This document shows, in pieces, positions 36,547 through 45,578 of a DNA stretch of 64,000 bases (the first letter of the stretch is position 1; each line of letters begins with the position of its first letter). The position numbers were made by a program, and so were the translations under genes. Below the pieces are notes generated by a model. That model saw only the letters and a list, made by a program, of their open reading frames with translations, was not told where the DNA came from and made no database searches. Location: positions 124,001 to 188,000 of the forward strand of contig CAWIKX010000039.1 in assembly GCA_963836695.1 (NCBI GenBank), read 5' to 3'. Origin of the DNA: Roseiarcus sp963836695. GTDB taxonomy: Bacteria; Pseudomonadota; Alphaproteobacteria; Rhizobiales; Beijerinckiaceae.

Positions 36547-37965
36547 GTGGAAACGGGATCGAAGTCCGCCGCCTCGGGCGCCGTTGAGTCCGCGGCCCGC
36601 GACAGAGTTCCCGCGACCTTGCGCGATCCTGGCGCGATCCGCTTCTGGCTCGTCATTGTTTTGACGGGCTTCTGCGCCGGTATCAGCGCGGCCCTTCTGA
36701 CCCTGTTGTTCGACGTGACACAAGAGATCGCCTGGGGCGCGGCGAGTCCTTCGGCTTTGTTGGAAGCGGCGCGACAGGCGCCCCCCGAACTCCACATCGG
36801 CTTGCTGCTCGGCGCCGGGCTTGTCACCAGCCTGGGTCAATTGGCGCTGAGACGCCTGACCTCGGGCAACAGCATCGACGTGACCTCGGCGATCTGGTTT
36901 AAGGCTGGCCGGCTGCCGGCGTGGCGAACGCTTGGCAGCGCGGTCCTGTCGATCATCATCGTCGGCATGGGCGCTCCACTTGGGCGCGAAGGCGCGCCCA
37001 AGCAGTTCGGAGCCGTGTTCGGCAATCTGTTCTCGAACTATCAGAAGCTTCCGGACGAACAGCGGCGTCTGATCGTAGCGATCGGCTCCGGCGCCGGCAT
37101 GGCCGCGGTCTATAGCGTGCCCCTCGGCGGCGCCTTGTTCGCGCTCGAAGTGCTGCGCGGAGCCTTGGCTCTCCGGCTGGTTATCCCTGCGCTTGCCGCC
37201 GCGTTGATCGCCACGACGACGGCGAGCGTTCTCGTGCCCAACGCGCCGCTCTATTCGGTTCCGGCCTACCCGATCTCGGCCGACGTCTATCTCTGGACAA
37301 TCATCGCCGGGCCGATCATCGGCTTATGGTCGGTCGCGTTCGTCCGTGCAGTTGCATGGGCCTACGGCGCTCGCCCCTCGAGCTGGCTCCGGTTCGTCGC
37401 GCCGCCGGTCGTGCTGGGCGTCATCGGAGCCGCATCGATCGTTTTCCCCGAGTTGCTCAGCAATGGGCAGGGTGTAGCCCAGCTCCTCTTCCTCCATCCC
37501 CTCGCGCCACTCGCCCTGGCGGCGCTGGTGTTCGTTCGGCCGATCGCAACGATCGCCTCGGTCGCGAGCGGCGCGCCAGGAGGACTGTTCACCCCCTCGC
37601 TCGCAGCCGGCGCGCTCGCGGGCGCCGCGCTCGGACAGCTTTGGCTCTTCGTTCATCCAGGAGGCGATATCGGGCTCTTCGCCCTCCTAGGCGCGGGCGC
37701 GATGCTGGCCGCGTCGACCCAGGGACCCATCTCGTCGCTTGTTCTGATGATGGAATTGACCGGCCACGCTCGCGACTTCGCGCTGCCGATGATCGCCGCG
37801 ATCGTGCTCGCCACCGCGACCGCGCGCCTGATCGAGTGGCGTTCGGTTTACGAGGCTCGGCTGACGGATGACGAAGTGGAGCAGCGCTTGCGAGCACGCG
37901 AGCCAAGGGGTCTTGCGAGCGCGGCTCCCGAGAAAGCGGAGGCCGGGCTTTCCGCAAAGAGCTGA
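36547..37965 (+). CDS. CLC-family chloride channel/transporter
   Basis: A 472-residue membrane protein. Conserved CLC loops are GAPLGREGAPKQFGAVFG (the GREGP-type motif with Ala replacing Pro) and GAPGGLFTPSLAAGALAGAA (the GGLFxPSLxxGA motif). The GSGIP-type loop of classical CLC antiporters appears altered (LTSGNSIDV), so ion selectivity may differ. The GTG at 36547 is preferred because CGGAGG precedes it at normal spacing; an ATG at 36478 in frame would add 23 residues. It stands alone between convergent and divergent neighbours. Typical roles are chloride flux in acid response or osmoregulation. Confidence 0.88.
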   Translation: METGSKSAASGAVESAARDRVPATLRDPGAIRFWLVIVLTGFCAGISAALLTLLFDVTQEIAWGAASPSALLEAARQAPPELHIGLLLGAGLVTSLGQLALRRLTSGNSIDVTSAIWFKAGRLPAWRTLGSAVLSIIIVGMGAPLGREGAPKQFGAVFGNLFSNYQKLPDEQRRLIVAIGSGAGMAAVYSVPLGGALFALEVLRGALALRLVIPALAAALIATTTASVLVPNAPLYSVPAYPISADVYLWTIIAGPIIGLWSVAFVRAVAWAYGARPSSWLRFVAPPVVLGVIGAASIVFPELLSNGQGVAQLLFLHPLAPLALAALVFVRPIATIASVASGAPGGLFTPSLAAGALAGAALGQLWLFVHPGGDIGLFALLGAGAMLAASTQGPISSLVLMMELTGHARDFALPMIAAIVLATATARLIEWRSVYEARLTDDEVEQRLRAREPRGLASAAPEKAEAGLSAKS

Positions 37966-38070
37966 CGTCGATAATCAACACGTAAGTCTTGATGATCAGA
38001 AGCTGGAGTTCACCTGTTAACATTACGTCAGTCGCTAGCGCCGCCTTCGCGGCAGCGCGACTCGCGCGGC

Positions 38071-38292
38071 TCATGCGATAATGTCCGGGGTAAGCTCATC
38101 TTCGAGCCGCGTTAGCTTATCGCGCAGGAGAAGCTTTCGCTTCTTGAGCCGCTGCAATTGCAACTGGTCTGCCTGGCCGGCATGCCGTAGAGCCTCGATC
38201 GCCGCGTCGAGGTCACGGTGCTCTTCGCGCAGCCGCTCGATTTGGGCGACCAGCGCCGCATGTTCCTCCGGCGTGAGCTCCTTGTCGTCCAT
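38071..38292 (-). CDS. YdcH-family (DUF465) small protein
   Basis: A 73-residue, nearly all-helical, highly charged protein (EEHAALVAQIERLREEHRDL, LKKRKLLLRDKLTRLEDEL) with the DUF465 arrangement of two helices ending in a KKxKLxLKDEIxRLE-type motif. It is divergent from a second DUF465 gene 290 bases away, a recurrent alphaproteobacterial arrangement. The function is unknown; small cytoplasmic coiled coil. Confidence 0.85.
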   Translation of the reverse strand: MDDKELTPEEHAALVAQIERLREEHRDLDAAIEALRHAGQADQLQLQRLKKRKLLLRDKLTRLEDELTPDIIA

Positions 38293-38584
38293 CTTGGGTC
38301 ACTCTACGCCACGCGTTCCGCGCCCTCAACGGCGTCGTTTGGGTTTCGATCGCTGCGTCCTGCCGCACGGACGGAGGGGCATCCCTCCTCTCTGGCGTCG
38401 TCTTCTCGCCAAAGATTAACTTATCATATCAGTTATCCAGTTAGAAAAGAGTGAAGCGCCCAAACTATCCCCTAAAATGTCGGGGCGCAGCCCAACAAAT
38501 TCCCCGCGCTGCAACATTTTGTCGCTTGCGCCGTTCGCAAGATATGTCACAATTTCGTCGTTAAAAACATGAGGGAGCTGTCCC

Positions 38585-38773
38585 ATGTCGATTGATTCGC
38601 ATCTCAGCGAACTGGTGCGTCGGCACCAGGCCATTGAAGAAGCGATCCTGGCCGAAACCAACCATCCCGCGTCAGACGACGTCAAAGTTCACGAACTCAA
38701 GCGCAAGAAACTCCACCTCAAGGACGAGATCGAGAGGCTCAAACACCAAACTGAGGCAGAGCCCGCGCACTAA
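38585..38773 (+). CDS. YdcH-family (DUF465) small protein
   Basis: A 62-residue protein with the family core MSIDSHLSELVRRHQAIEEA and the closing KRKKLHLKDEIERLK. A GAGGGAGCTG sequence before the ATG serves as ribosome site. It is a diverged paralogue of the gene at 38071 and converges on queG. The function is unknown. Confidence 0.87.
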   Translation: MSIDSHLSELVRRHQAIEEAILAETNHPASDDVKVHELKRKKLHLKDEIERLKHQTEAEPAH

Positions 38774-38778
38774 GCCGC

Positions 38779-40044
38779 TCAACGATTACCGTCCGAGCGG
38801 CGCTGGCCAAGCGCGTCGCGCCACTCCTCGATAACCGCTGCGTCACCCTCCCTTCGCACGTTTTCCGACGCGAAGACCGAAAACTCCTCCCGCGAGGTCA
38901 GTCGCGCCAGCGCCCATACGGCCGCTCCGCGGACAAGGGCGCTGTCGTCGCGCAATCTCTCCTCCGCCACCTTGGCGAGCGCGCGATCCTTCGAGTTCCC
39001 GATCGCGGTCAACACATTGCGCACGAAGCGCGCGCGGCCGACGCGCTTGATCGGGCCGCCGGCGAACAGCGATCGGAATGACGCGTCGTCGAGGCGGGCG
39101 AGGTCCGCTAAGGGCGGAGCGTCGAGATCGGCGCGCGCGGCGAGTTTCGCTTCCCGTCCTTCGCTTGCGAACTTGTTCCACGGACAGACCGCAAGACAGT
39201 CGTCGCAGCCATAGATGCGATTGCCGATCGCGGGCCGGAGCTCGCGCGGAATAGGGCCCTCATGCTCGATCGTGAGGTAGGAAATGCAGCGTCGCGCGTC
39301 GAGCCGATAGGGCGCCGGGAACGCGCCGGTCGGACAGGCGTCAAGACAAGCGCGGCATTGTCCGCAATGGTCCGTCTCCGGCGGATCGGGCGTGAGGTCG
39401 AGGTTCGTGAGAATCGCCCCGAGGAACAGCCAGGAGCCGAATTCCCGCGACACCAGATTGGTGTGCTTGCCCTGCCAGCCGAGCCCGGCGCGCTCAGCCA
39501 GCGGCTTCTCCATGAGCGGCGCCGTGTCGACGAACACCTTCACGTCCGCCTTTTCCGGCCGCGCCGCGGCGGCGATAAATCCCGCCAGCTCCTTGAGCTT
39601 GCCCTTGATCACATCGTGATAATCGCGATGGCGCGCATAGACGGAGATCGCGCCCGCGTCGGGCCGCTTGAGCGCCGCCAACGGATCGCCGTTTGGCGCA
39701 TAATTGAGGCCCAGTAGCAGGATGCTCCTGGCGTCGCCCATGAGCTTGCGAGGATCGACCCGTCGCTCGAAGGTCTCCGCCATCCAGGTCATGTCGCCAT
39801 GCGCGCTTGTCGCGAGCCAGGCGGCGAGACGCTCGCGCGCCTCAGCCGGCGGATCGGCGGACGTGACCCGGCAGGCGTCGAAGCCAAGCGCGCGGGCTTT
39901 TTGCCTTAAGGACGTCAGAAGTCGAGATCGGCGTAAGCCACGCTCGGCGCCATGCCCGGCAGCCGCTCGGCCAGAAGCGGGCGGAAGGACGGGCGCGACT
40001 TCATTCGCGCATACCAGGTCTTCGCCGTTTCGTTCTCGTCCCAC
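38779..40044 (-). CDS. queG: Epoxyqueuosine reductase, start uncertain
   Basis: The protein carries the QueG layout: a cobalamin-binding catalytic domain (VDTAPLMEKPLAERAGLGWQ, GKHTNLVSREFGSWLFLG), two 4Fe-4S ferredoxin sites (CGQCRACLDACPTGAF and GCDDCLAVCPWNKFA) and a C-terminal HEAT-like segment. It carries out the last step of queuosine tRNA modification and depends on cobalamin, which the cob genes in this window can help make. Family similarity begins near SLRQKARALGFDACRVT, at about 39915, just where the GST ends. The only canonical start in frame is at 40044, overlapping the GST by about 130 bases, so either a rare start or an unseen indel is involved. Confidence 0.88.
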   Translation of the reverse strand: MGRERNGEDLVCANEVAPVLPPASGRAAAGHGAERGLRRSRLLTSLRQKARALGFDACRVTSADPPAEARERLAAWLATSAHGDMTWMAETFERRVDPRKLMGDARSILLLGLNYAPNGDPLAALKRPDAGAISVYARHRDYHDVIKGKLKELAGFIAAAARPEKADVKVFVDTAPLMEKPLAERAGLGWQGKHTNLVSREFGSWLFLGAILTNLDLTPDPPETDHCGQCRACLDACPTGAFPAPYRLDARRCISYLTIEHEGPIPRELRPAIGNRIYGCDDCLAVCPWNKFASEGREAKLAARADLDAPPLADLARLDDASFRSLFAGGPIKRVGRARFVRNVLTAIGNSKDRALAKVAEERLRDDSALVRGAAVWALARLTSREEFSVFASENVRREGDAAVIEEWRDALGQRRSDGNR

Positions 40045-40606
40045 TGCGCGTCGCCTAGATAATCAGCGCAAGAAAGATGCGCCGCCGCCGCGAGATCGGC
40101 ATAGGACAGCCGGTCGCCGGCGAGCCAGTTGCGGGCCCCGATGAGGTGGCCGATGTAGCGCACATGATAGCGCAGATTGGCGCGGGCGGCCCGCACCGCT
40201 TCCATATCGGGGCGCCGCCCCCCTGCCCTCTGCTCATGAAGCGCTTATAGACCTTTTCTCGCACGAGCCACTGACTGGCTTCGTTGAAAAGCTTGACGTT
40301 GAACCAATGCGCCAGCCGGCGCGTCTCGGCGCGCGCCAATGGATCCTGGGGCATCAGACGGCGGTCCCCAAGTCCCAGGCCTCTCGTCTCGTCAAGATAT
40401 TCGGCGATCACCTCGGCTCCCGAGAGGCTTGCGGCGTCCTCGTCGAGCATAACGGGCGTTGCGCCTTCGGGCGCCATCAACAGGAACTCTTTGCGCCTGT
40501 CCCAGGCCTTTTCCTCGACGAGACGAGGCTCGATCCCCATCTCCCCAAGCACGAGGCGGATGAAGCGGGAATGGGGGCAAAATGGGTGATGGTAAAGCGT
40601 GATCAT
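39915..40606 (-). CDS. Glutathione S-transferase family protein, frameshifted
   Basis: About 230 residues after correcting a one-base slip in a C6 run at 40218-40223. The N-terminal thioredoxin-like domain reads MITLYHHPFCPHSRFIRLVL, with the HPFCPHSR site of FzlA-type alphaproteobacterial GSTs. After the homopolymer the helical domain continues in the next frame (AVRAARANLRYHVRYIGHLI, DRLSYADLAAAAHLS). It lies directly upstream of queG. FzlA-like GSTs bind FtsZ in Caulobacter relatives, so a division role is possible; the assignment rests on the N-terminal motif only. Confidence 0.78.
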
Positions 40607-40763
40607 TCCGGCCCGGTTCGAGCGGCGAGAAACGGGAAAGAGGGCGCCCAGCGGATTTCGTCGTCGGACGCCTTCAGATGCGGCGCTGCCGGTTAACCGA
40701 TGGTTAACCGCGAGGCCAGCGCGTGCATCTCGCGAAGAGCGAGTCGCTCCTTGAAGGCGACGA

Positions 40764-42062
40764 TCAGCGAGCGTCGTAGTAGGGAACGACGTAAGGACCC
40801 TCAGGGATCACAGCGACATAAGGGTCCTCAGCGAGGGCGATGCTGCGGGCGACCGCCTCGTCGAGATCGGCGATCGCTTCGACCCCGGTCAGCGCACGCT
40901 CCTCTACCGATAAGCCCGACGTGTAGAGCGAAATCCGACCGACGCGCATCGGTTTGAGCTGCATTTCCGTCTGCCATTCGTCGACGTCGGCCAGAGATTT
41001 GGCGGTCAAGGTCGCGAGGAACTTGTCGGGGCCGAGTTCCATCAGACGCCGTTGGGCGGCGCGGAATTCCTTAGACCCGAACCCTTCCGAACACTCGGAA
41101 GCGATGATCAGCGTGCCGCCGGGCGCCAGAATATCCATCGGGGTCACCATCCCCTTGATCGTTTGATAGTAAGTCTTGTCGAGCGGATAGCCCGCCGAGG
41201 ACGTGACCACCGTCTTGAACTTGCGCTGCGTCGGCACGCGGATGGCGCCGTCCACGAATTCCACCGCGGAAGCGTGGCTCGCAATGATCTCGCCGAAATT
41301 GACGTAAACGAGATCGCGGTCGTCATCTATGACCGTGTTGAGCGCGTATACGTCGCCGAGGCCGCGGACGATCTCGAGCTGCTCCTCGTGAAGCGGATTA
41401 CCAACGAGGTTGCACTGAACGGCGAGAGGATCTTCCATGAATCGCGCGGAGTGAAAGGTGCGGATGGTTTCGTGGTGGGCCACTCCGGGAGCCACGACCT
41501 TGCGGCCGCCTGACCATCCCGCCATGAAATGCGGCTCGACCAGGCCGGTGGCGATGCGCAGATCCGCTTCGACAAAAGTACGGTCGAGCTTGACCGGGGT
41601 GCCGCGCGTCTTGGTGTGGCCGAAATCGACATGATCGGTCTCATTGCGCGCGTCATGGTTTAAGATGCGAACCCGCTCCATGACCCACGGGTCGCCAACC
41701 ACTTCGGCAAGCTCCTCGCCAACGTTCGGGCGATGCAGGCCGGTCGCAACCAGAATGACAATGCGCCCGAGCGCAATGCCCGAGGCGACGAGCGTTTCAA
41801 TCATCGGGCGCAGGAAGAGGTGGTTGGGCACAGGCCGCGTGATGTCGCAAATGAGGATGCAGGCGCTCTTGCGTCCCCTGGCGAGGTCGGCCAGCGGCGG
41901 CGAGGCGATCGGCTCCAACAATGCATGGCGAACGGCGGCTGCTGGATCAGCGATTTTTTTCAGCTTGCCCTTGGCGATCAGGGTGACGTCCGCATTGGCG
42001 GGCATGTTCAGCTTAAGCTGTCCGCGGCCGTACAGAAGGCCGATCGATTCAGAGACTGACAC
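40764..42062 (-). CDS. larA: LarA-family nickel-dependent racemase/epimerase
   Basis: A 432-residue LarA homologue. In characterised LarA a lysine tethers the nickel-pincer nucleotide; the matching region here is GWSGGRKVVAPGVAHHETI, with candidate Lys and His ligands. ICDITRPVPNHLF and TGLHRPNVGEEL are also family marks. LarA enzymes racemise or epimerise 2-hydroxy acids; lactate is the type case but relatives use malate and other acids, so the substrate is not fixed. It is divergent from larC-larE-larB, giving a complete cofactor-plus-enzyme locus. Shared regulation from the 400-base gap is likely. Confidence 0.88.
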   Translation of the reverse strand: MSVSESIGLLYGRGQLKLNMPANADVTLIAKGKLKKIADPAAAVRHALLEPIASPPLADLARGRKSACILICDITRPVPNHLFLRPMIETLVASGIALGRIVILVATGLHRPNVGEELAEVVGDPWVMERVRILNHDARNETDHVDFGHTKTRGTPVKLDRTFVEADLRIATGLVEPHFMAGWSGGRKVVAPGVAHHETIRTFHSARFMEDPLAVQCNLVGNPLHEEQLEIVRGLGDVYALNTVIDDDRDLVYVNFGEIIASHASAVEFVDGAIRVPTQRKFKTVVTSSAGYPLDKTYYQTIKGMVTPMDILAPGGTLIIASECSEGFGSKEFRAAQRRLMELGPDKFLATLTAKSLADVDEWQTEMQLKPMRVGRISLYTSGLSVEERALTGVEAIADLDEAVARSIALAEDPYVAVIPEGPYVVPYYDAR

Positions 42063-42467
42063 GTGGCGCTCTCATTTTTGATCGCTTGGATTGCTCGAGC
42101 GGCCGCTCCAGTTTCGGCGGCAGATTAGCCGCGACGAAGCGACCCTGAGCGTTTCGCTTGAATGCGCCGCGCTCGGGCGGCGCGCCGCTCATCATGATCG
42201 AACTTTACGCTTATGTTGTCAATTGCGGCGCCTTAACAGGGTGCTTTGGCGGACCAACGCAAACTTGCTTAGAATCCGTTTGATCTCGCTGGATTTTGAG
42301 GCGAAGCCGGCATCCTCATTTCGGCGATCCTGTTCAGGCGCAAGCGATCGGAAACTCTGGCGCGGCGTTCGTCCGCGACAACGATGGTGACCGCAGCAGT
42401 CCGCCAAGCCTCGATCCGATATATTGGACGTTTAAGATGGCGCGCCGCTTCGAGTTGGGAGACTTTT
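42063..42467. other. Divergent control region between larA and larC
   Basis: There is no gene of its own. It must hold the promoters of larA (leftward) and larC (rightward). I see no strong palindrome that would name a regulator. A frame upstream of larC (from 42384) is continuous with it but lacks LarC similarity. Confidence 0.4.
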
Positions 42468-43817
42468 TTGGAGATTCATCTCGATCCGCTCGGCGGCTTG
42501 TCAGGCGACATGTTCGTTGCCGCGCTCCTCGACGCTTTTCCGGAACATTGGCCGCACGTACAATCGACGATCGCGTCGCTCAATCTCGGCTCCGCCGCCG
42601 AATGCCAGCTCACGCCGCATCGCGATCATTCCTTCGCCGGAAACCGATTTCAAGTCAGCGCAGAAAGGTCCTCGATGAACGCTTTGGCAGGCGGCTCACC
42701 CGGCCGCCGCCTACACAATTCGTCTCATGCCCATGAGGCGAGCGCCCATCACGATCACGCTTCCATTCATGAGCATCGCGCCGATCACAAGGCGTGGGCC
42801 GACATCCGCGTCGAACTCGACCACTCGAGCCTCGACGCCGACGTCAAGAAGCATGCGCTGGCGATCTTTGCCCTACTCGCCGAGGCCGAAGCCAAAGTCC
42901 ACGGCGTCGAGGTGGACTCCGTCACGTTTCATGAGGTGGGCGCGGTCAATTCGATCGTCGACATCATTGCGGCCGCGCAGTTGATTTCGCTGATCCGCGC
43001 CGATCGCTGGACGTCGGCGCCGTTGCCGATCGGATCAGGGCGGATCAATTCCGCCCACGGCGTCCTACCCATACCCGCGCCAGCCGCCGCTTTGCTCCTG
43101 CAAGGCCTAGCCGTTATCGATGATGGCGTTCCAGGCGAGCGGGTGACGCCAACGGGGGCCGCGCTCGCGGCTTACCTCGTCGAGCCCCGCGCGACGTCGA
43201 ACGCGCGGGTCCTGCGAATGTCTCGCAGCGGCGTCGGTTTCGGCAGTCGGACATTGTCAGGCGTCAGCAATTGTTTGCGCGTTCTGGCGTTCGATGAACC
43301 GGCGCCGTTCGTGCGTCCGGCGGACGGGAGCGCGATTGATCGTCGGCAGTTGGCGGTGATCACGTTCGAGGTCGACGACCAATCGCCGGAGGATTTGGCG
43401 GCCGGACTCGACCATATCCGCGAGCTTCGCGACGTTTTCGACGTGACCCAGACTGCCGTTCTCGGTAAAAAGAGCCGGATGGTTGCGCATGTTCAGATCC
43501 TGGCGTCGCCTCTGGAACTCGAAAATGTGATCGTCGCGTGCTTTGAGGAGACCACGACAATCGGCTTGAGGTATCAGCTGACGGAGGGCGCTCTTCTGCG
43601 CCGCCGTTTCGAGACGGTTGAAACCGAAGGCGGCGAGAGCGTGCGGGTCAAGATCGTCGAGCGGCCCGGGGATATGGAGAGCGCGAAGGCGGAAGCCGCT
43701 GACGTGGCGGGCCATCGCGGGCATCTCAAACGTGCGCGTTTGCGAAGCGAGGCTGCGGCGTTCGCGCTTCGCCCGCGCGATCAGAAGCGGACTGGCGCTG
43801 GTGACGAAGCAGAGTGA
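42468..43817 (+). CDS. larC: Nickel-pincer cofactor biosynthesis protein LarC, unsplit
   Basis: About 449 residues as one continuous frame, whereas lactobacilli split larC into two frames joined by frameshifting. The start is taken as the TTG at 42468 because similarity begins there (LEIHLDPLGGLSGDMFVAAL). A His-rich loop follows (SSHAHEASAHHDHASIHEHR), suited to nickel handling, then HEVGAVNSIVDIIAAAQLIS and PIPAPAAALLLQG. LarC inserts nickel into the dithio-pincer nucleotide using CTP. It overlaps larE by 17 bases. Confidence 0.88.
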   Translation: MEIHLDPLGGLSGDMFVAALLDAFPEHWPHVQSTIASLNLGSAAECQLTPHRDHSFAGNRFQVSAERSSMNALAGGSPGRRLHNSSHAHEASAHHDHASIHEHRADHKAWADIRVELDHSSLDADVKKHALAIFALLAEAEAKVHGVEVDSVTFHEVGAVNSIVDIIAAAQLISLIRADRWTSAPLPIGSGRINSAHGVLPIPAPAAALLLQGLAVIDDGVPGERVTPTGAALAAYLVEPRATSNARVLRMSRSGVGFGSRTLSGVSNCLRVLAFDEPAPFVRPADGSAIDRRQLAVITFEVDDQSPEDLAAGLDHIRELRDVFDVTQTAVLGKKSRMVAHVQILASPLELENVIVACFEETTTIGLRYQLTEGALLRRRFETVETEGGESVRVKIVERPGDMESAKAEAADVAGHRGHLKRARLRSEAAAFALRPRDQKRTGAGDEAE

Positions 43818-44652
43818 GATTTCGGAACTGGAGCCCGACCAAGCGAGCGGGAGCGTCCAGGCGCGTCTGGCCGCCGTTCTCTCGGCCATTGAAGGCCCTC
43901 TGGCGGTCGCTGTCAGCGGCGGCGTGGACAGCGTCACGCTTGCGACCTTTGCTCATCGCACGGCGGCTTCGCGCATCGAAATGTTTCATGCCGTCTCCCC
44001 CGCGGTCCCGAGAGAAGCGACCGAGCGCGTGGAGCGGCTCGCGTCGGCCCAGGGTTGGCGCCTGCGAATTGTGGACGCGGGCGAATTCACGGACAAGAGC
44101 TATCTGGCCAATCCGGTCGATCGCTGTTTCTTTTGCAAGACCAATCTCTATGGCTGCATTGCAAGCCTCAGCAATTCGCAGATTCTCTCAGGCGCCAACC
44201 TCGATGATCTCGGAGAATATCGACCCGGGCTCAACGCCGCCAAGCTGCACTCGGTCCGCCACCCGTATCTCGAAGCTAAGGTCGATAAGAGGGCGGTCCG
44301 TTCGCTCGCTCGCGATCTTGGTCTGGGCGCCTTGTCCGAACTGCCCGCGGCGCCCTGCCTTTCGAGTCGGGTCGAGACCGGCATCGCCATTCGCTCGGAA
44401 GTCCTCACCGCGATCCATGCTGTCGAGCAAAGCATTGCGAAAGAGTTTCCGACCGGCGTCGTGCGTTGCAGGGTGCGAGCGACGGGAGTCGTGATCGAGC
44501 TCGATCCCGGCACCCTCGCGGCGATTGCGGGCGAGCGCGAAGCCGAGGTGCGCGCCAATGCGGACCGGGCTTTCGCTGGGATTGCATCGACGAGCGGCCT
44601 CACACTCCAACCCTATCGTAACGGCAGCGCCTTCCTGCATTCGCGCGCATGA
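43801..44652 (+). CDS. larE: ATP-dependent sulfur-transferase LarE
   Basis: A 283-residue PP-loop enzyme starting at the GTG at 43801 inside the end of larC. The PP-loop VSGGVDSVTLA lies near residue 40. LarE adenylates the pyridinium dicarboxylate precursor and installs sulfur. Three cysteines are conserved-looking: Cys109 and Cys112 in RCFFCKTNLY and Cys186 in APCLSSRVETG. Some LarE proteins sacrifice a single Cys as sulfur donor, while three-Cys forms hold a 4Fe-4S cluster; this protein fits the cluster type. It overlaps larB by four bases. Confidence 0.9.
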   Translation: MTKQSEISELEPDQASGSVQARLAAVLSAIEGPLAVAVSGGVDSVTLATFAHRTAASRIEMFHAVSPAVPREATERVERLASAQGWRLRIVDAGEFTDKSYLANPVDRCFFCKTNLYGCIASLSNSQILSGANLDDLGEYRPGLNAAKLHSVRHPYLEAKVDKRAVRSLARDLGLGALSELPAAPCLSSRVETGIAIRSEVLTAIHAVEQSIAKEFPTGVVRCRVRATGVVIELDPGTLAAIAGEREAEVRANADRAFAGIASTSGLTLQPYRNGSAFLHSRA

Positions 44653-45362
44653 CGTCCGAGTTCAAGCTTGATTTCGAGCGGGGATCAAGAATCGGCCTCG
44701 ACGAGGCGGTGTTCTGCGAGAGCAAGACCGTCGACCAGATTTCTGCGATCCTCGACGCCGTGAGAGCGAAGACGGGTCGCATGTTGCTCACCCGCCTCGA
44801 CCCATCGAAGTCTGAAGCTCTCATGGCGCGCCAGAGCGGCGACCTCGACTACAACTCCCTCTCTCGCACCGCTATCCTCGGCGACCCTCATCCGACTCTC
44901 GCCATGGCGCCGGCGGCGATCGTCATGGCGGGGACCTCGGACCTGCCGGTAGGCCGCGAGGCTGCGCGCACGCTCGCCTTCGCTGGCCAGCCCTATCGCG
45001 AATACACCGATATCGGCGTCGCCGGCCTCTGGCGTCTCCTCGAACGCATCGAGGATATTCGGTCCGCTCCCGTCGTAATCGTCGCCGCGGGCATGGACGC
45101 GGCCCTCGTCAGCGTCGTGGGCGGCCTAGTGTCGAGCCCGGTGATCGCGGTGCCGACGTCCGTCGGCTATGGCGTTGCGGCGGGCGGCGCGGCGGCGCTG
45201 CACGCGTCGCTGGCCAGTTGCGCGCCCGGGATATCAGTCGTCAATATCGACAATGGCTATGGCGCGGCTTGCGCGGCCTTGCGAATCTTGCGAGCCCTGG
45301 CGGCGTCGCAAGCCTCGTCGGAACGGATGGCGCGCGGGGCCGCCATCGCTTTGGAAGAGTAG
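44649..45362 (+). CDS. larB: Nickel-pincer cofactor biosynthesis protein LarB
   Basis: A 237-residue protein with a PurE-like C-terminal domain: VIVAAGMDAALVSVVGGLVS, VIAVPTSVGYGVAAGG and VVNIDNGYGAACAALRI, and the N-terminal FCESKTVDQI segment. LarB carboxylates and hydrolyses nicotinic acid adenine dinucleotide to make the dicarboxylate precursor of the cofactor. It is the last gene of larC-larE-larB. All three maturation proteins are therefore present next to larA. Confidence 0.93.
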   Translation: MTSEFKLDFERGSRIGLDEAVFCESKTVDQISAILDAVRAKTGRMLLTRLDPSKSEALMARQSGDLDYNSLSRTAILGDPHPTLAMAPAAIVMAGTSDLPVGREAARTLAFAGQPYREYTDIGVAGLWRLLERIEDIRSAPVVIVAAGMDAALVSVVGGLVSSPVIAVPTSVGYGVAAGGAAALHASLASCAPGISVVNIDNGYGAACAALRILRALAASQASSERMARGAAIALEE

Positions 45363-45429
45363 CCAGTCGCCGCACAGGCGCAGCTGCACCTCAAAATCCA
45401 CGCTCCTATTCAATGCGCTTCGGGCGCTG

Positions 45430-45444
45430 GTTGACGAAGTCAAC
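45430..45444. promoter_or_regulatory. Inverted repeat overlapping a putative -35 box
   Basis: GTTGACGAAGTCAAC is a perfect 6-3-6 inverted repeat. It contains TTGACG, which with a 17-base spacer is followed by TACGCT as a weak -10. It lies between larB and the P450 gene, about 135 bases before the latter's start, and could be a regulator operator for the P450-channel pair. Confidence 0.45.
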
Positions 45445-45522
45445 TTACGTTACTACGCTGAAGCGGTACATCGATAGGCGGTTGTCACACAGACGCGCTT
45501 GATCGGCGGTGGGACCTCTTCA

Positions 45523-45540
45523 TGCCAAGTCAAGTTGGCA
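45523..45540. promoter_or_regulatory. Second inverted repeat in the P450 leader
   Basis: TGCCAA-N6-TTGGCA forms a perfect 6-base inverted repeat 39 bases before the P450 start codon, upstream of its AAGGAG ribosome site. It could be an operator half-site pair or a short leader hairpin. Confidence 0.35.
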
Positions 45541-45578
45541 TCCGTAGCCCAAATCGCGACCATCAAGGAGTTGACGCC

